This document shows positions 42,842-51,724 of a stretch of 64,000 bases of DNA, piece by piece (positions within the stretch are counted from its first letter, which is position 1; each line of letters starts with the position of its first letter). Under the pieces are notes generated by a model. That model worked only from the letters and a program-made list of their open reading frames with translations, did not search any database and was not told the origin of the DNA. Position numbers and translations under genes: made by a program. Source of the stretch: Aquamicrobium sp. LC103 (lineage in GTDB: Bacteria; Pseudomonadota; Alphaproteobacteria; Rhizobiales; Rhizobiaceae); contig NZ_LBCQ02000009.1 in assembly GCF_001014615.2 (NCBI RefSeq), positions 124,001 through 188,000 on the forward strand, written 5' to 3'.

Positions 42842-43067
42842 CGTCACTCTCCTTCGAGTTCCTTCTTCAGATCGTGCAGCGGGCTGAGCCGCTGGTGTTC
42901 GAACTTGCGCATCCACCGCTCGATCGCATCGCGCTCTTTTTCCAGTTTGCTACACTTAGATTCACCGGCCAGGCGTCGTTCACCGTTCCGGTAGCAGTCC
43001 GTGTGAGCCTAGGGTTGGATACCGAATGGTGAGAGTTACAAATCTGACGGGATTTCGAGAATTCGCG

Positions 43068-43562
43068 TCAGGCTCCGTTGTAGCGCAACAGAACGACGGT
43101 TAGCGCGATTGCTGAAACCAGCGCAGCGGCTGTCCGAACATGGTTCCAGAAGGTCCAATCGTTGAGGATACGGACCCACAGATCAGCCTGTTGTTGCGAT
43201 CCCTGATCAGCTGCAGCAAGAGCGTCGTTCAGTGGCACGTTGACGGCGAATGTTACCCCCGCGCAAAGAACAAGATAGGTCAATGCCGCAAGAAGGATCA
43301 GTTTTCCGTCAAAGTTGTCCCACCAGACATACGAGCCGAAAGCGAGCAGTAGCGATGCCGCAGCTGTTCCCATGAAGAGGACCATAAAGCCCGGATTGTA
43401 GACGGTAATGTTGACCGCGTTCATAACCGCCATCCCGCTTTCCGCCGGTACACGGCCGAAGGCTGGCATAACGAAAGATGAGAACGCAAAGAATATCCCG
43501 GCGACGACGCCACTTCCGATCGCTGCTACGAAAGTGAGAGGGATGAGCGGGCGTTCAAGCAT
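43068..43562 (-). CDS. DUF1772 / anthrone-oxygenase-like membrane protein
   Basis: A 164-residue protein with four hydrophobic segments: VAAIGSGVVAGIFFAFSSFV, FMGTAAASLLLAFGSYVWW, ILLAALTYLVLCAGVTFAV and AAALVSAIALTVVLLRYN. VPLNDALAAAD before the last segment is typical of DUF1772 (anthrone oxygenase family). No biochemical role is established for bacterial members. It is divergent from the TetR regulator, which probably controls it. Confidence 0.85.
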   Translation of the reverse strand: MLERPLIPLTFVAAIGSGVVAGIFFAFSSFVMPAFGRVPAESGMAVMNAVNITVYNPGFMVLFMGTAAASLLLAFGSYVWWDNFDGKLILLAALTYLVLCAGVTFAVNVPLNDALAAADQGSQQQADLWVRILNDWTFWNHVRTAAALVSAIALTVVLLRYNGA

Positions 43563-43638
43563 AGTAGCCTCTGCGGGTGAATTGACACGAACCTTCGACT
43601 AGGATTTTGCACTGATCCGAGTATAACATGACAACCCC

Positions 43639-43655
43639 TCACTTTTTAAAAGTGA
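43639..43655. promoter_or_regulatory. 17-nt palindrome, probable TetR operator
   Basis: TCACTTTTTAAAAGTGA is a perfect palindrome around one central base. It lies about 30 nt before the GTG start of the TetR gene and 77 nt before the DUF1772 gene. A second partial repeat, GTGATAAACACTCAC (43652-43666), overlaps it. Such sites between divergent TetR and target genes are normally the repressor operator. Confidence 0.6.
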
Positions 43656-43685
43656 TAAACACTCACATTAAGGGAGTCAAGCCCG

Positions 43686-44342
43686 GTGGCAAAAGGACAA
43701 TCGACAGGCGCGAGCGCGGTGGCGTCTGAAGGTGCGACGGATGGCTCTCTGCCCCGACGCCAGCCAGTGCAGAAACGCAGCCGGGAGCGCTTGAAAAAGA
43801 TCCTCGACGTTGCCGCCGCACGGATCGCGCGGAATGGCAGCGACCAACTCAGAATGAGTGATGTGGCAGAGGGCGCGGGAGTATCGATAGGCTCGCTCTA
43901 CCAGTACTTCCCCGACAAAAGTGCGATCGTGCGCGCGCTCGCTGAACACTACAATGCCCAGAGCCGCCAATGTATCGAAGAGGCACTTCGAGATGTAGCA
44001 ACGCCGGCCCAGTTGGAAGCGGCCTACATCGACCTGCTTGATCAGTACTTTGCGATGGTCCGCGACGAACCCGTAATACGCGACATCTGGTCGGCTACGC
44101 AGACCGACAAGCAGTTAATGAGCCTGGAGTTGACGGAAAGCCGTCTTTGCGCGGCATTGCTTGCTGATGCCATGGCGCGAGCGCACGGACAAAGCGCGAA
44201 GAAATATGAGTCGACGGCCTTCATGATCTGGCAACTGGGAGAAGCCGTGGTACGCCTTGCAACCTCCGTCGATGGGAGCGAATCAAAAGCAATTCTTGAG
44301 GGCTTCAAGAGAATGACGGCCCGCGAAATTCTGCAGATGTGA
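43686..44342 (+). CDS. TetR-family transcriptional regulator
   Basis: A 218-residue regulator with a GTG start. The helix-turn-helix occupies residues 30-85: ILDVAAARIARNGSDQLRMS and VAEGAGVSIGSLYQYFPDK. The remainder is the ligand-binding helical domain. An N-terminal basic segment precedes the HTH (RRQPVQKRSRERLKKI). Divergence from the DUF1772 gene and the 17-nt palindrome between them suggest autoregulation and control of that gene. Confidence 0.92.
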   Translation: MAKGQSTGASAVASEGATDGSLPRRQPVQKRSRERLKKILDVAAARIARNGSDQLRMSDVAEGAGVSIGSLYQYFPDKSAIVRALAEHYNAQSRQCIEEALRDVATPAQLEAAYIDLLDQYFAMVRDEPVIRDIWSATQTDKQLMSLELTESRLCAALLADAMARAHGQSAKKYESTAFMIWQLGEAVVRLATSVDGSESKAILEGFKRMTAREILQM

Positions 44343-44605
44343 AAGTCGCCTGAAGATGAACGATCTACAGCCACGGTTCCACAACAAGCGCCGAAGGCCC
44401 GGATTGGGCTCACACAGCTCGTTCATCGAGCTAAACGTCCGCTTTTTGTGGGCTGACTGCCGAAAGCAAACCGACCGCTCCCCATCCCATTGTAGCCGTT
44501 CGCTCGCATCCTAATTTTAGAGACCCTATGATGGTCACTTGCCTCGCGCCAGGCGGGGCTTCTGGATGTTGTGCATTGAGACATGTGCAACGGAAGGAAG
44601 AGACT

Positions 44606-45721
44606 ATGACCATTTCGACGAAATTCATTGGCCTTGATGTGCATCGGGAGACGATATCGATTGCCGTCGCCGAGGACGGTGGAGACCGTGAAATCCGGTT
44701 CTTTGGGACCGTCGCCAATGACTGCGAGGTGTTGCGCAAGGCGCTGGCGAGCATCGGCAAGGACGGCGCGCCGCTGAAGGTCTGCTACGAGGCCGGCCCA
44801 TGCGGGTTCGTGATCTATCGTTTTCTGAAGAGCCTCGGGATCGACTGCGTCGTGATCTCGCCGTCCTCGATGCCGCGTCGGCCGAATGATCGTGTAAAAA
44901 CCGACCGCCGCGATGCGCAGACGCTGGCCCGGCTGTTGCGCGCCAGTGAACGCACCGCCGTCTGGGTGCCGGACGAGGCACATGAGGCGATCCGCGACGT
45001 GGTGCGGGCGCGCCGGCAGGCGAAGCAGGATCTTGTCTCGGCGAAGAACACGCTGAAGAGCTTCCTGCTGCGGCACGACCGTCGGTATCCGGGAAAGGCC
45101 ATATGGGGCCGGATGCACTGGCGCTGGCTCTCGGACCAGCGCTTTGCTTTTGCCCACCAGCAGTTCGTCTATGAGGAATACAAGCGCCGCATCCATGAAC
45201 TGGAGGAGCGCTGCGTGCGGCTGGAGCAGGTTCTGGAGCAAGCCGTTCTGGATTGGCCGCTGGCTCCGGTCGTCACCGCACTTCAGGCACTGCGGGGGAT
45301 CAGGTTCATCGCGGCCATCACCCTCGTCGCGGAGATCGGCGATCTGCATCGCTTCGACAGCCCGAAAAAGCTGATGGCCTGGCTGGGCCTCGTGCCGGCC
45401 GAGCATTCGAGCGGAACGCGGACCAGGCGCGGCGAACTCACCCGGACAGGCAACGCCGCCGCCCGCGCCATGCTGATCGAATCCGCATGGCAATACCGCT
45501 ATCCTGCGCGGGAGGGGCGAGCGCTGCGGGAGCGCAATGCCGGACTGCCCGATCACATCCGGGCCATCGTCTGGAAGGCGCAGACCCGCCTGTGCGCGAA
45601 GTTCCGTCGTCTGGCCGGAACCGGCAAGCATGCGGCGAAGATCGTGGCGGCGGTCGCACGCGAGCTGGCGGGCTTTATCTGGGACATTGCCCGACATACG
45701 CCGGTCTCAAGGCTGGCCTGA
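44606..45721 (+). CDS. IS110-family transposase (DEDD recombinase)
   Basis: A 371-residue recombinase. The N-terminal RuvC-like domain has FIGLDVHRETISIAV (first Asp), VCYEAGPCGFVIYR (Glu) and RVKTDRRDAQTLARLL (last acidic pair). A coiled-coil region lies near residues 195-215. The C-terminal Tnp domain has LMAWLGLVPAEHSSGTRTRR and GNAAARAMLIESAW with the serine nucleophile region. GGAAGGAAG precedes the ATG at 44606. No frameshift is seen, so the enzyme looks functional. Family enzymes recombine donor and target DNA under direction of an element-encoded RNA. Confidence 0.95.
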   Translation: MTISTKFIGLDVHRETISIAVAEDGGDREIRFFGTVANDCEVLRKALASIGKDGAPLKVCYEAGPCGFVIYRFLKSLGIDCVVISPSSMPRRPNDRVKTDRRDAQTLARLLRASERTAVWVPDEAHEAIRDVVRARRQAKQDLVSAKNTLKSFLLRHDRRYPGKAIWGRMHWRWLSDQRFAFAHQQFVYEEYKRRIHELEERCVRLEQVLEQAVLDWPLAPVVTALQALRGIRFIAAITLVAEIGDLHRFDSPKKLMAWLGLVPAEHSSGTRTRRGELTRTGNAAARAMLIESAWQYRYPAREGRALRERNAGLPDHIRAIVWKAQTRLCAKFRRLAGTGKHAAKIVAAVARELAGFIWDIARHTPVSRLA

Positions 45722-46037
45722 CACGCACTTTAACCGCTCACGGACGACGGAAAGGAGAACATCGGATCGTTGAAATTCCGACCTGGCTGGCGTGCTGCGC
45801 GCCCTGATTGACGCGGACAATCCTCGATATAGCCCTGGGGCAGTGTCTTACGACGCCCGATTTAGAGCCGGAGGAAGGTCACGACGGAAAAGGGTCGTGC
45901 GGTAGCCAATCCGCGGATGAGAGTTTGATCAATCGTCGTCACAAACAGACGCGTGCAGCACACCCGCCAGGCCGTTCAATCGCTATCTTGCATCGGACTT
46001 CGTGCCGGTGTCACAATAGACATGCGCTCATCCAGAC
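45722..46037 (+). ncRNA. Candidate bridge (seeker) RNA region of the IS110 element
   Basis: This roughly 316-nt non-coding segment lies between the transposase stop and the right inverted repeat, where IS1111-group elements encode their guide RNA. A clear hairpin CACGAC/GTCGTG (45880-45885 and 45894-45899, loop GGAAAAGG) lies in its middle. No open frame of note is present. The RNA boundaries and its target- and donor-binding loops cannot be set by eye. Confidence 0.5.
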
Positions 46038-46048
46038 GTGACCATCAT

Positions 46049-46252
46049 GAGAGGGCTATAGCGTAAACGTAATTCTCGGTTTCGTCGGCTTCGGCCCGCC
46101 ATTTCCCTGCCGATTGCTCTTAAGAATACGATATTGCCACCGTTTACGGCATCGCTACCAAGCGACGCCGGGAACCGCCGATTCTGGGCAAGCCAAACCA
46201 GACGCCTGACCACCAGGATGGACCACCGGAAAGCTGTCGTCCTGACCCACGG
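46049..46252. other. Gap between the IS110 element and the ankyrin-type gene
   Basis: About 200 nt with no recognisable gene, repeat or promoter. It flanks the right end of the IS110 element and joins it to the 3' end of the minus-strand ankyrin-repeat gene. Confidence 0.35.
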
Positions 46253-47218
46253 TTACTTCCCAAGACGACCGTCGATATAGAGACGGCGGTGAATCTCCGA
46301 ATCCCGCGGCAACTCCCGTCCGGAGCGTTCGATCAACAGCTTTATCGCGACGGCATTGTCGCCAAGGTCTCCGTAATAGGCTCTCGCCGGAGCCGCCGCG
46401 CCCAAATCGGTCGCGGTCTTCAGACGCCTGTTTGCCCATTGGAGAATTCTATCCGCCTGATCGTCGGTTATGTCGTCGTAAAACCCTCGTTCTGCCAGAC
46501 GGTGAATGTAGGGCGTCGCGATCTTGCCGCTGTAGATTGCGAGGTCCATCAGCCACGGATTCCCCGCATAGTTTAGCGACCACGGGTCGGCGCCGGCGTC
46601 GAGCAGCATCTCGAAGCCCATCAGATTGCCGTCGAGCGTTGCGCCCAACGGAGGAGAAGCGTTTTCCGGTGGATAGTGGTTCGGGTCGCCGCCATGCTTC
46701 AGATAGAGCGATAGTGCTTCGTTGGAGTAGGTGCTGTCGTACCGGTCCTCAGCCTCGATCCAGGGCCCACGATCAGTCAGAAGCCGGTAGAAGAATGTCC
46801 AGCGAACGGCCCGCGAAGACGAACTGTCCGGATCGATCAGGGCATGCGGATCGGCGCCCGCTTCGAGCAGTGCGTCGATGGCCTTCAGGTTCCGGTATCG
46901 AAGAGCTGCGGTGAGGAGAGTCTCGCCGATGCGAGGCCGATTGGGATAGGAGCGGTCGATCTCCGGACCCAGCGCTCGCAAAGCATCCACGTCCGGTGCT
47001 TCGCCGGCGGCTATGCGCAGCGCCATTTCCCGAAGCGACGCCGGCGCAAGAGCGAAATCGAGCATTGCCATCTCGTGCCGGTCTTGTTCTTCGGTCGGCT
47101 GCGAATTCGAGGACGGCTGGATAGACACCAGGAGCGAAGCGGCGACAAGAGCGACGGCCACGACATGAAAGACAAGCCGATACCGTCGATAGATGCTGAT
47201 TATGAACTCGGGTATCAT
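46253..47218 (-). CDS. Membrane-anchored ankyrin-repeat protein
   Basis: About 321 residues. An N-terminal membrane segment (YRLVFHVVAVALVAASLLVS) is followed by ankyrin-like repeats: GETLLTAALRYRNLKAIDAL with LLEAGADPHALI, then YLKHGGDPNHYPPENASPPL and GFEMLLDAGADPWSLN. Most of the protein would face the periplasm or stay tethered to the inner membrane. The start at 47218 is chosen before the hydrophobic segment; ATG codons at 47260/47263 are alternatives. Ankyrin proteins of this kind often sit in effector/immunity islands, which fits the genes downstream, but no function is shown. Confidence 0.65.
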   Translation of the reverse strand: MIPEFIISIYRRYRLVFHVVAVALVAASLLVSIQPSSNSQPTEEQDRHEMAMLDFALAPASLREMALRIAAGEAPDVDALRALGPEIDRSYPNRPRIGETLLTAALRYRNLKAIDALLEAGADPHALIDPDSSSSRAVRWTFFYRLLTDRGPWIEAEDRYDSTYSNEALSLYLKHGGDPNHYPPENASPPLGATLDGNLMGFEMLLDAGADPWSLNYAGNPWLMDLAIYSGKIATPYIHRLAERGFYDDITDDQADRILQWANRRLKTATDLGAAAPARAYYGDLGDNAVAIKLLIERSGRELPRDSEIHRRLYIDGRLGK

Positions 47219-47311
47219 CGTCCTTATCGTATAAGGCCACCAACACATGCAGTCGAGCATCATGCTTCCGTCAGAATTCGCTGTTCCAATCGGCGAAACG
47301 AGGACCTCTTG

Positions 47312-48028
47312 ATGCAGCGCAGGGATTTCATGATCGCCGGAGGCGTTCTTATCGCGGGCGCTACGACATCCTTGGCCAATCAGCTTCACTATCCAGCGCC
47401 GCAAGGGCCGGCTGGTGCACCGTTTGCCGATGTGAATCTCAAGCTCGCCGTTCTGTCTGCACTCGATGAACAGGGCACCATCGCACTGGGCGAGCCGCCG
47501 AAACTTGCCGAGCATCTACTGGGGCGCAGTTTCGATGTCGCAACGGAGGGGTACAGGTTGGTCCCTGAAGTGCTCGACTATCTGGCGCGCTACCCGCTCG
47601 ATTCGCAGAAGTTGGCAACGCTCGAAACCCTCAACCTCGATGGCGGGAGCACGATCTACCATCACATTTGGCACTTCTGGCATGGGGAGGACGACACTTT
47701 CGAGGTCGCCAGTCTCGGCGGGATCGAAAACTGCGCCAATCTGCGTGAACTCGGCGTCGCCGGCATACTATCGCCGGTCGATATCGGCTTGCTGACACCG
47801 CTGCGTCAACTGAGCGACCTGTATATCGGCACCGGCGTTTCCAATATCGCCGCATTGCGTGACCTGCCTGCGCTCGCAAGCGTGCGCATTCTCAATGACG
47901 ACATCTATGCCGAGGTGATGACGCTGGGTCATCCCACGCGACAGTTGATGGACGAGCTCAAGCGGGCCGGTATTACGGTTTGGGTTCATTGGGTCAGTCA
48001 CTACGATCAACCGCCCGCCTTCGAATAA
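47312..48028 (+). CDS. Exported leucine-rich-repeat-like protein
   Basis: A 238-residue protein with a twin-arginine-like signal (MQRRDFMIAGGVLIAGATTS). The C-terminal half carries leucine-rich-repeat-like units: CANLRELGVAGILSPVDIGL, PLRQLSDLYIGTGVSNIAAL and DLPALASVRILNDDI. It is divergent from the ankyrin gene with 93 nt between starts, so both may share a control region. GAGGA is 8 nt before the ATG. It probably serves as a periplasmic binding partner; no enzyme motif is seen. Confidence 0.65.
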   Translation: MQRRDFMIAGGVLIAGATTSLANQLHYPAPQGPAGAPFADVNLKLAVLSALDEQGTIALGEPPKLAEHLLGRSFDVATEGYRLVPEVLDYLARYPLDSQKLATLETLNLDGGSTIYHHIWHFWHGEDDTFEVASLGGIENCANLRELGVAGILSPVDIGLLTPLRQLSDLYIGTGVSNIAALRDLPALASVRILNDDIYAEVMTLGHPTRQLMDELKRAGITVWVHWVSHYDQPPAFE

Positions 48029-48234
48029 TTTACCGCCCTTCATGCCTCAAAGGGCTGGTGCAAAAGCAAACACCTGCTTCTGCCTGGAAGCACCATCTTA
48101 CAGCAGCGTCCGCATTTCTTACACAGGGTTCAGAAAGCCGACTGTCCGGATTCCACCCCACGATGGCCAAAGCAGCCTGTTAGAAGTCGTGCCGTGAGCG
48201 GCCATCCGCGCTCAGTCCGGACGGCCGCTATGCG

Positions 48235-48447
48235 TCAGATCTCGGTTCTCTCGGCGAGGAGGAGCGCGTCCTCCACGTCGACACCAAGATAGCGCACGGT
48301 GTTCTCGATCTTCGAGTGACCGAGCAGGATCTGGATAGCGCGGATGTTTCCCGTCGCCCTGTAGATCATCGATGCCTTCGTGCGTCGGAGCGAGTGGGTG
48401 CCGTACTCTTCTGGACGCAGAAGCGGACATTCGGTGACTAAATGGGG
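48235..48447 (-). pseudogene. C-terminal stub of a tyrosine recombinase/integrase
   Basis: The minus strand encodes CPLLRPEEYGTHSLRRTKAS, then MIYRATGNIRAIQILLGHSK and IENTVRYLGVDVEDALLLAE up to a stop at 48235-48237. The HxLRR box, LLGHS and the Tyr in TVRYLG are the conserved second Arg, His and nucleophile regions of phage-type integrases. A stop codon and unrelated sequence lie immediately upstream at about 48448, so only about 70 residues remain. It marks a former mobile-element end. Confidence 0.8.
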
Positions 48448-48630
48448 TCATCCTTGACGATCAGGGGGAGCGCTTAAAGGCGGTTATCGGGTGTTCGCCG
48501 TCAGAAGGAATCGACAGCCGGTCATTCCCGTTTTCTGCGCCCGGCTCTTGCGAAGCCGCTCTCATCAAGCCGTAATAGGTCTTCCAGATACAAGGGACTT
48601 GGTTGGCCCGTTGCCGTTGGAGGAGGAGAG

Positions 48631-49104
48631 ATGCAGTTCTTGTCACCACAGGGTTGGGCGACCTTCGCCTGGCAGGCTGATTATGGCCAGTTCTACTTGA
48701 TAGATCCTGAAGCGCCTGCCTTCGAGGCTCCAACCGAGATCACGCCCGAAATGGAACGGCGGAGTTTCTTTGCCACGCCCACCGGACTTGTCGTCTATAC
48801 CGGAGACTGTCTTCAGCAGCACATCCGCATCAGGATCTATGACACCGAGCCCGTTCGGTCCGAGGTCGAGGAGATGAGCGGGAACCCCTGGACGCGGGTT
48901 GAAACCACGGACGCCCACTTTCCTTCGCGCAAATTCGCACTCTCGAGTCCGTCGATGCCCGATCCCCTGCCGGCAGGTCCGTTGTTTCTCCTTGAAGCCG
49001 AACGCATATCAGTCCGTATTCAGTGGATGGAGTTCCAAGGCAGCCGGGACGACAGCGTTCCGGTCGAGCCGGACGTGATTGAGCTCACCCTTTGGCCGAG
49101 ATGA
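48631..49104 (+). CDS. Hypothetical protein, possible immunity-type protein
   Basis: A 157-residue soluble acidic protein with no family recognised. A perfect RBS (GGAGGAGAG) precedes the ATG. It lacks a signal peptide and membrane segments. Aromatic-rich beta-type segments (GWATFAWQADYGQFYLID, GLVVYTGDCLQQHIRIRIYD) recall small beta-sandwich immunity proteins, but this is impression only. Its neighbours are an integrase stub and an IS1182 copy, then immunity-like genes. Confidence 0.6.
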   Translation: MQFLSPQGWATFAWQADYGQFYLIDPEAPAFEAPTEITPEMERRSFFATPTGLVVYTGDCLQQHIRIRIYDTEPVRSEVEEMSGNPWTRVETTDAHFPSRKFALSSPSMPDPLPAGPLFLLEAERISVRIQWMEFQGSRDDSVPVEPDVIELTLWPR

Positions 49105-49388
49105 CTGATCTCGAACGAGCGCCTGATTTCGACATCAAGAACGGTCTTTTTCACTATGAATGACGTCCCTTAAGGTGGACGCTATAATGGCTGAAGTTGT
49201 CGCATGTTTTGGGGCAGACCGTCCGAGAACTCTATGGGCGATAGAGGGTAGCTCGTTTTCAGCTTGAACGGCGGTGTTTTTCCCAGTTTCCAGAGTTTTC
49301 CGTTTGCTGCGAGTATTGGGAGCGCTGATTATTGATCGGAGGTAGTGACGCCCGCTTTGGAACCAGGAACAACGCAAAACAAGGCGTT
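49105..49388. other. Gap between the hypothetical gene and the IS1182 transposase
   Basis: 284 nt with no convincing gene. It should contain the left end of the IS1182 element; terminal repeats could not be recognised by eye. Confidence 0.35.
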
Positions 49389-50835
49389 TTATGCTCGCAA
49401 CGCTGCGATCAAGCCGGGAACGCCGATCAGAGTGATGGCCCGCCTGATGTTGTAGGCGAGCGCGGTCAGGCTGAACTCCCCTCGCACGTTGTCGAGCCGG
49501 CGCATCAGGAATGCGCCCTGGTTCATCCACTGTTTGATGGTGCCGAAGGGATGCTCGACGCTCTCGCGCCGCCGGTCGAGGATGTCCGGCCGTGTGGCAA
49601 GCCGCGCCGCCATGCGATCAAGAATCGCTTCGTTCTCAAGGCGGGTGATGCTGCGATAAGACTTGGCGGTGCAACGCGGCCGCAAGGCGCAGCTTTTGCA
49701 GACCTTTCGATCGCAGTACATCACTTTCACGTTCTCACGAGACTTGCCGTAATAGCGCGGTGGCAACTCCTGGCCAGCCGGGCAGACGTAGGCATTCTTG
49801 TCGGCGTCGTAGCTGAAGTCCTCTTTCAGAAAGAGGCCATCCCGCGCCACCGGGCTACGGATCGGCTTGGGGACATAGGCGGTAAGGCCTGCTTTCTCGC
49901 AGGCCTCGATGTCCTCGATCTTGAAGTAGCCGCGGTCGGCGACTGCCGCAATCCGCTCGACGCCGAGCGTCTCCATCGCCGCCGCAGTCGTCGGCGCTAG
50001 CAGCCCCATGTCGAGCACCTGTTTGCTCACCTCCTGTTCGGCGATCAGCTTGTGCTTCGTGTCCACGGCGAGCTGGACGTTGTAGCCGACGCCGACCTTC
50101 GTCATGCGCGCCATGGCGCGGGCGTCGGGATCGGTAAACGAGATCTGGTCTTCGCCGGTGCGGTCCAGTTCACCCAGAAGCGCCTTGTGGCGGTTCCGCT
50201 TGCCCTTGATCGCCGCGATCTTCTCCGCAAGGTCGCTGCCACGACCGCCAGGGCCAGCGCCGTAGCCGGCCTTGTCCTCATCGGCATCGCTTTCGTCGAG
50301 CCGCTTCATGTAATCGGCCAGCTTTCTCATCCGCTTCACGGATGAACTTCGAAAGCGACCGGCGCGTGAAGTTGCGATCCTTGTTGTTGACCGCTTTGAT
50401 CCGCGTGCCATCGACAGCGAGAAGTTCCCGGCCGAACAGATCAAGCTGGCGGCACAGAATGACGAACTCGCGGAACACCTGCCGGAACGCGGAACGGTTC
50501 ACCTGTCGAAAATCCGCGATGGTGCGGAAATCCGGTTTCAGGTGCCGCAGCAGCCAGATGATCTCGATATTGCGATGCGTTTCGGCTTCCAGCGGCCGGC
50601 TCGAATGCACCCGGTTGAGATAACCGTAAACGTACAACTTGAGCAGATCGGCAGGATCAAAACCCGGACGTCCCGTCTCCTTTGCGGTTACCCGCACGAA
50701 GCCCGCCGCCGCAAGATCGAGGCCGTCAACGAAGGCCTCGATGAAGCGGACAGGGTTGTTCGATCCCACGTAATCGTCAACAGCTTCCGGCAGAAGCAGC
50801 AATTGCGAACGGTCTGTTCCTGAAAGATGCGCCAT
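49389..50835 (-). pseudogene. IS1182-family transposase with a frameshift
   Basis: The 5' frame encodes MAHLSGTDRSQLLLLPEAVD, FDPADLLKLYVYGYLNRV and the first catalytic Asp in LLAVDGTRIKAV. The 3' frame continues from KLADYMKRLDESD with VGYNVQLAVDTKHKLIA, VADRGYFK (second Asp), zinc-like CKSCALRPRC and VEHPFGTIKQWM (Glu). The two frames meet at GATGAGAAAGCTGGCC (minus strand, about 50320-50326), where one extra base moves the frame. Intact IS1182 transposases are a single frame, so this copy is probably inactive unless the shift is a sequence error or is bypassed. Confidence 0.85.
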
Positions 50836-51336
50836 GGCAAAATCTGCCACGGCAGCCTAACCTTCGGAATCCCCGGATTCGCGAGGAGGAGAACGATAAT
50901 CCAACTTCGACAGTATATTTTGGCTGCTCTGCTGTCCGCACTCCCGACCATGAGTATTGTGCGGGCCGCACCCGCTGACACCGAAACGCGCAACTGGATA
51001 TTCAGCGGATTTGAATTGATCGAAGAGCTGCAAGGCCAGACAGGCGATGGAAAGCCAAAGGATGAGCCTGGCCGCATCCTGTTGAGCGCTCGTGCGAATT
51101 CCTACATCGCCGGGGTCGCCGACATCACCAGCGGCACACGATGGTGCGGAGCCGGCAGGGCTCTTCCCCACGAGCTTGCAGACAAAGTCTACACTTACTC
51201 TCGCACGCTCGGACCGGAGCGCCTGAAAGAGAATGCGTCAATGCTGGTAACGGAGGCGCTGGCGGCTGCGTTTCCTTGTCGTGCACCCACTGCTGTCGAT
51301 CCCTTCCAGCCGCGAGGGGCAGACAATGAGTTTTGA
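50827..51336 (+). CDS. Rap1a/Tai-like immunity protein
   Basis: The open frame encodes a Sec signal-like segment (QYILAALLSALPTMSIVRA) and a small domain with SYIAGVADITSGTRWCGAG, a central helix, then MLVTEALAAAFPC. The spacing of the two Cys and the AAFPC ending is the Rap1a/Tai pattern of periplasmic proteins that block type VI peptidoglycan amidases. The first ATG (50827) overlaps the transposase start. The best RBS, GAGGAGGAG at 50883-50891, is followed in frame by ATA at 50896, not a normal start codon; TTG at 50920 is another option. Translation may be weak. Confidence 0.65.
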   Translation: MRHGKICHGSLTFGIPGFARRRTIIQLRQYILAALLSALPTMSIVRAAPADTETRNWIFSGFELIEELQGQTGDGKPKDEPGRILLSARANSYIAGVADITSGTRWCGAGRALPHELADKVYTYSRTLGPERLKENASMLVTEALAAAFPCRAPTAVDPFQPRGADNEF

Positions 51337-51724
51337 CGAGATGTTCCGTGCCTACCGGCTGGAGGGCCGCACGCTGGTCGCGCTTTTCGAAAAGCGCGAT
51401 GTCATCACGCTCCGTTTTGATCTCTACCACAGCGACGACCCGGAACGCTGCCGGGACGGGATGGAGTATCTCCTCGACGTCGCGGTCCACCGCGAGCAGT
51501 TTCGAATAGCTGATGGTGCAAGGGAGCGCCTGCGCGAAACTTTCTCGGCCGACATTCTCCGGGCGGAACTTGCCGACGATGAACTTCGCCTGGTCGCCGA
51601 TTGCTCCTTCTACGCCGCAAAGGATCGCGGCGTCGTTGAGATTGCCCTCACGGGCAGTGTGGTTGCGCTCAAGGAGCACTCTCCAACCAAATGGCCCCGG
51701 GCGCCAGGAACAGCCAGACGATGA
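51326..51724 (+). CDS. Hypothetical protein following the Rap1a-like gene
   Basis: A 132-residue soluble protein, MSFDEMFRAYRLEGRTLVAL at the start. It overlaps the preceding gene by 11 nt, which suggests co-translation. RFDLYHSDDPERCRDGMEYL and AADGAR-like segments show no known motif. The last residues are basic (WPRAPGTARR) and may be a read-through tail. Its position within an immunity-type group suggests a related role, but this is not shown. Confidence 0.6.
   Translation: MSFDEMFRAYRLEGRTLVALFEKRDVITLRFDLYHSDDPERCRDGMEYLLDVAVHREQFRIADGARERLRETFSADILRAELADDELRLVADCSFYAAKDRGVVEIALTGSVVALKEHSPTKWPRAPGTARR

Larger units (their letters stand above)
44528..46048 (+). mobile_element. IS110-family insertion sequence, IS1111 group
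   Basis: A 371-residue DEDD transposase gene is bracketed by an 11-bp inverted repeat: ATGATGGTCAC (44528-44538) and GTGACCATCAT (46038-46048). The repeat, the short 5' flank (78 nt) and the long 3' flank (about 320 nt) fit the IS1111 group, which has subterminal inverted repeats and encodes its guide RNA downstream of the transposase. The exact outer ends may extend a few bases past the repeats. No target duplication is expected for this family. Confidence 0.72.

Noticed and set aside
46844-47311. Upstream extension of the LRR-like protein across the ankyrin gene
   Set aside because: It would overlap the divergent ankyrin gene completely, and a signal peptide with an RBS begins at 47312.
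49389-50444. Two separate genes for the two overlapping transposase frames
   Set aside because: The frames encode consecutive parts of one IS1182 transposase and meet at a single extra base, so one broken gene is the better reading.
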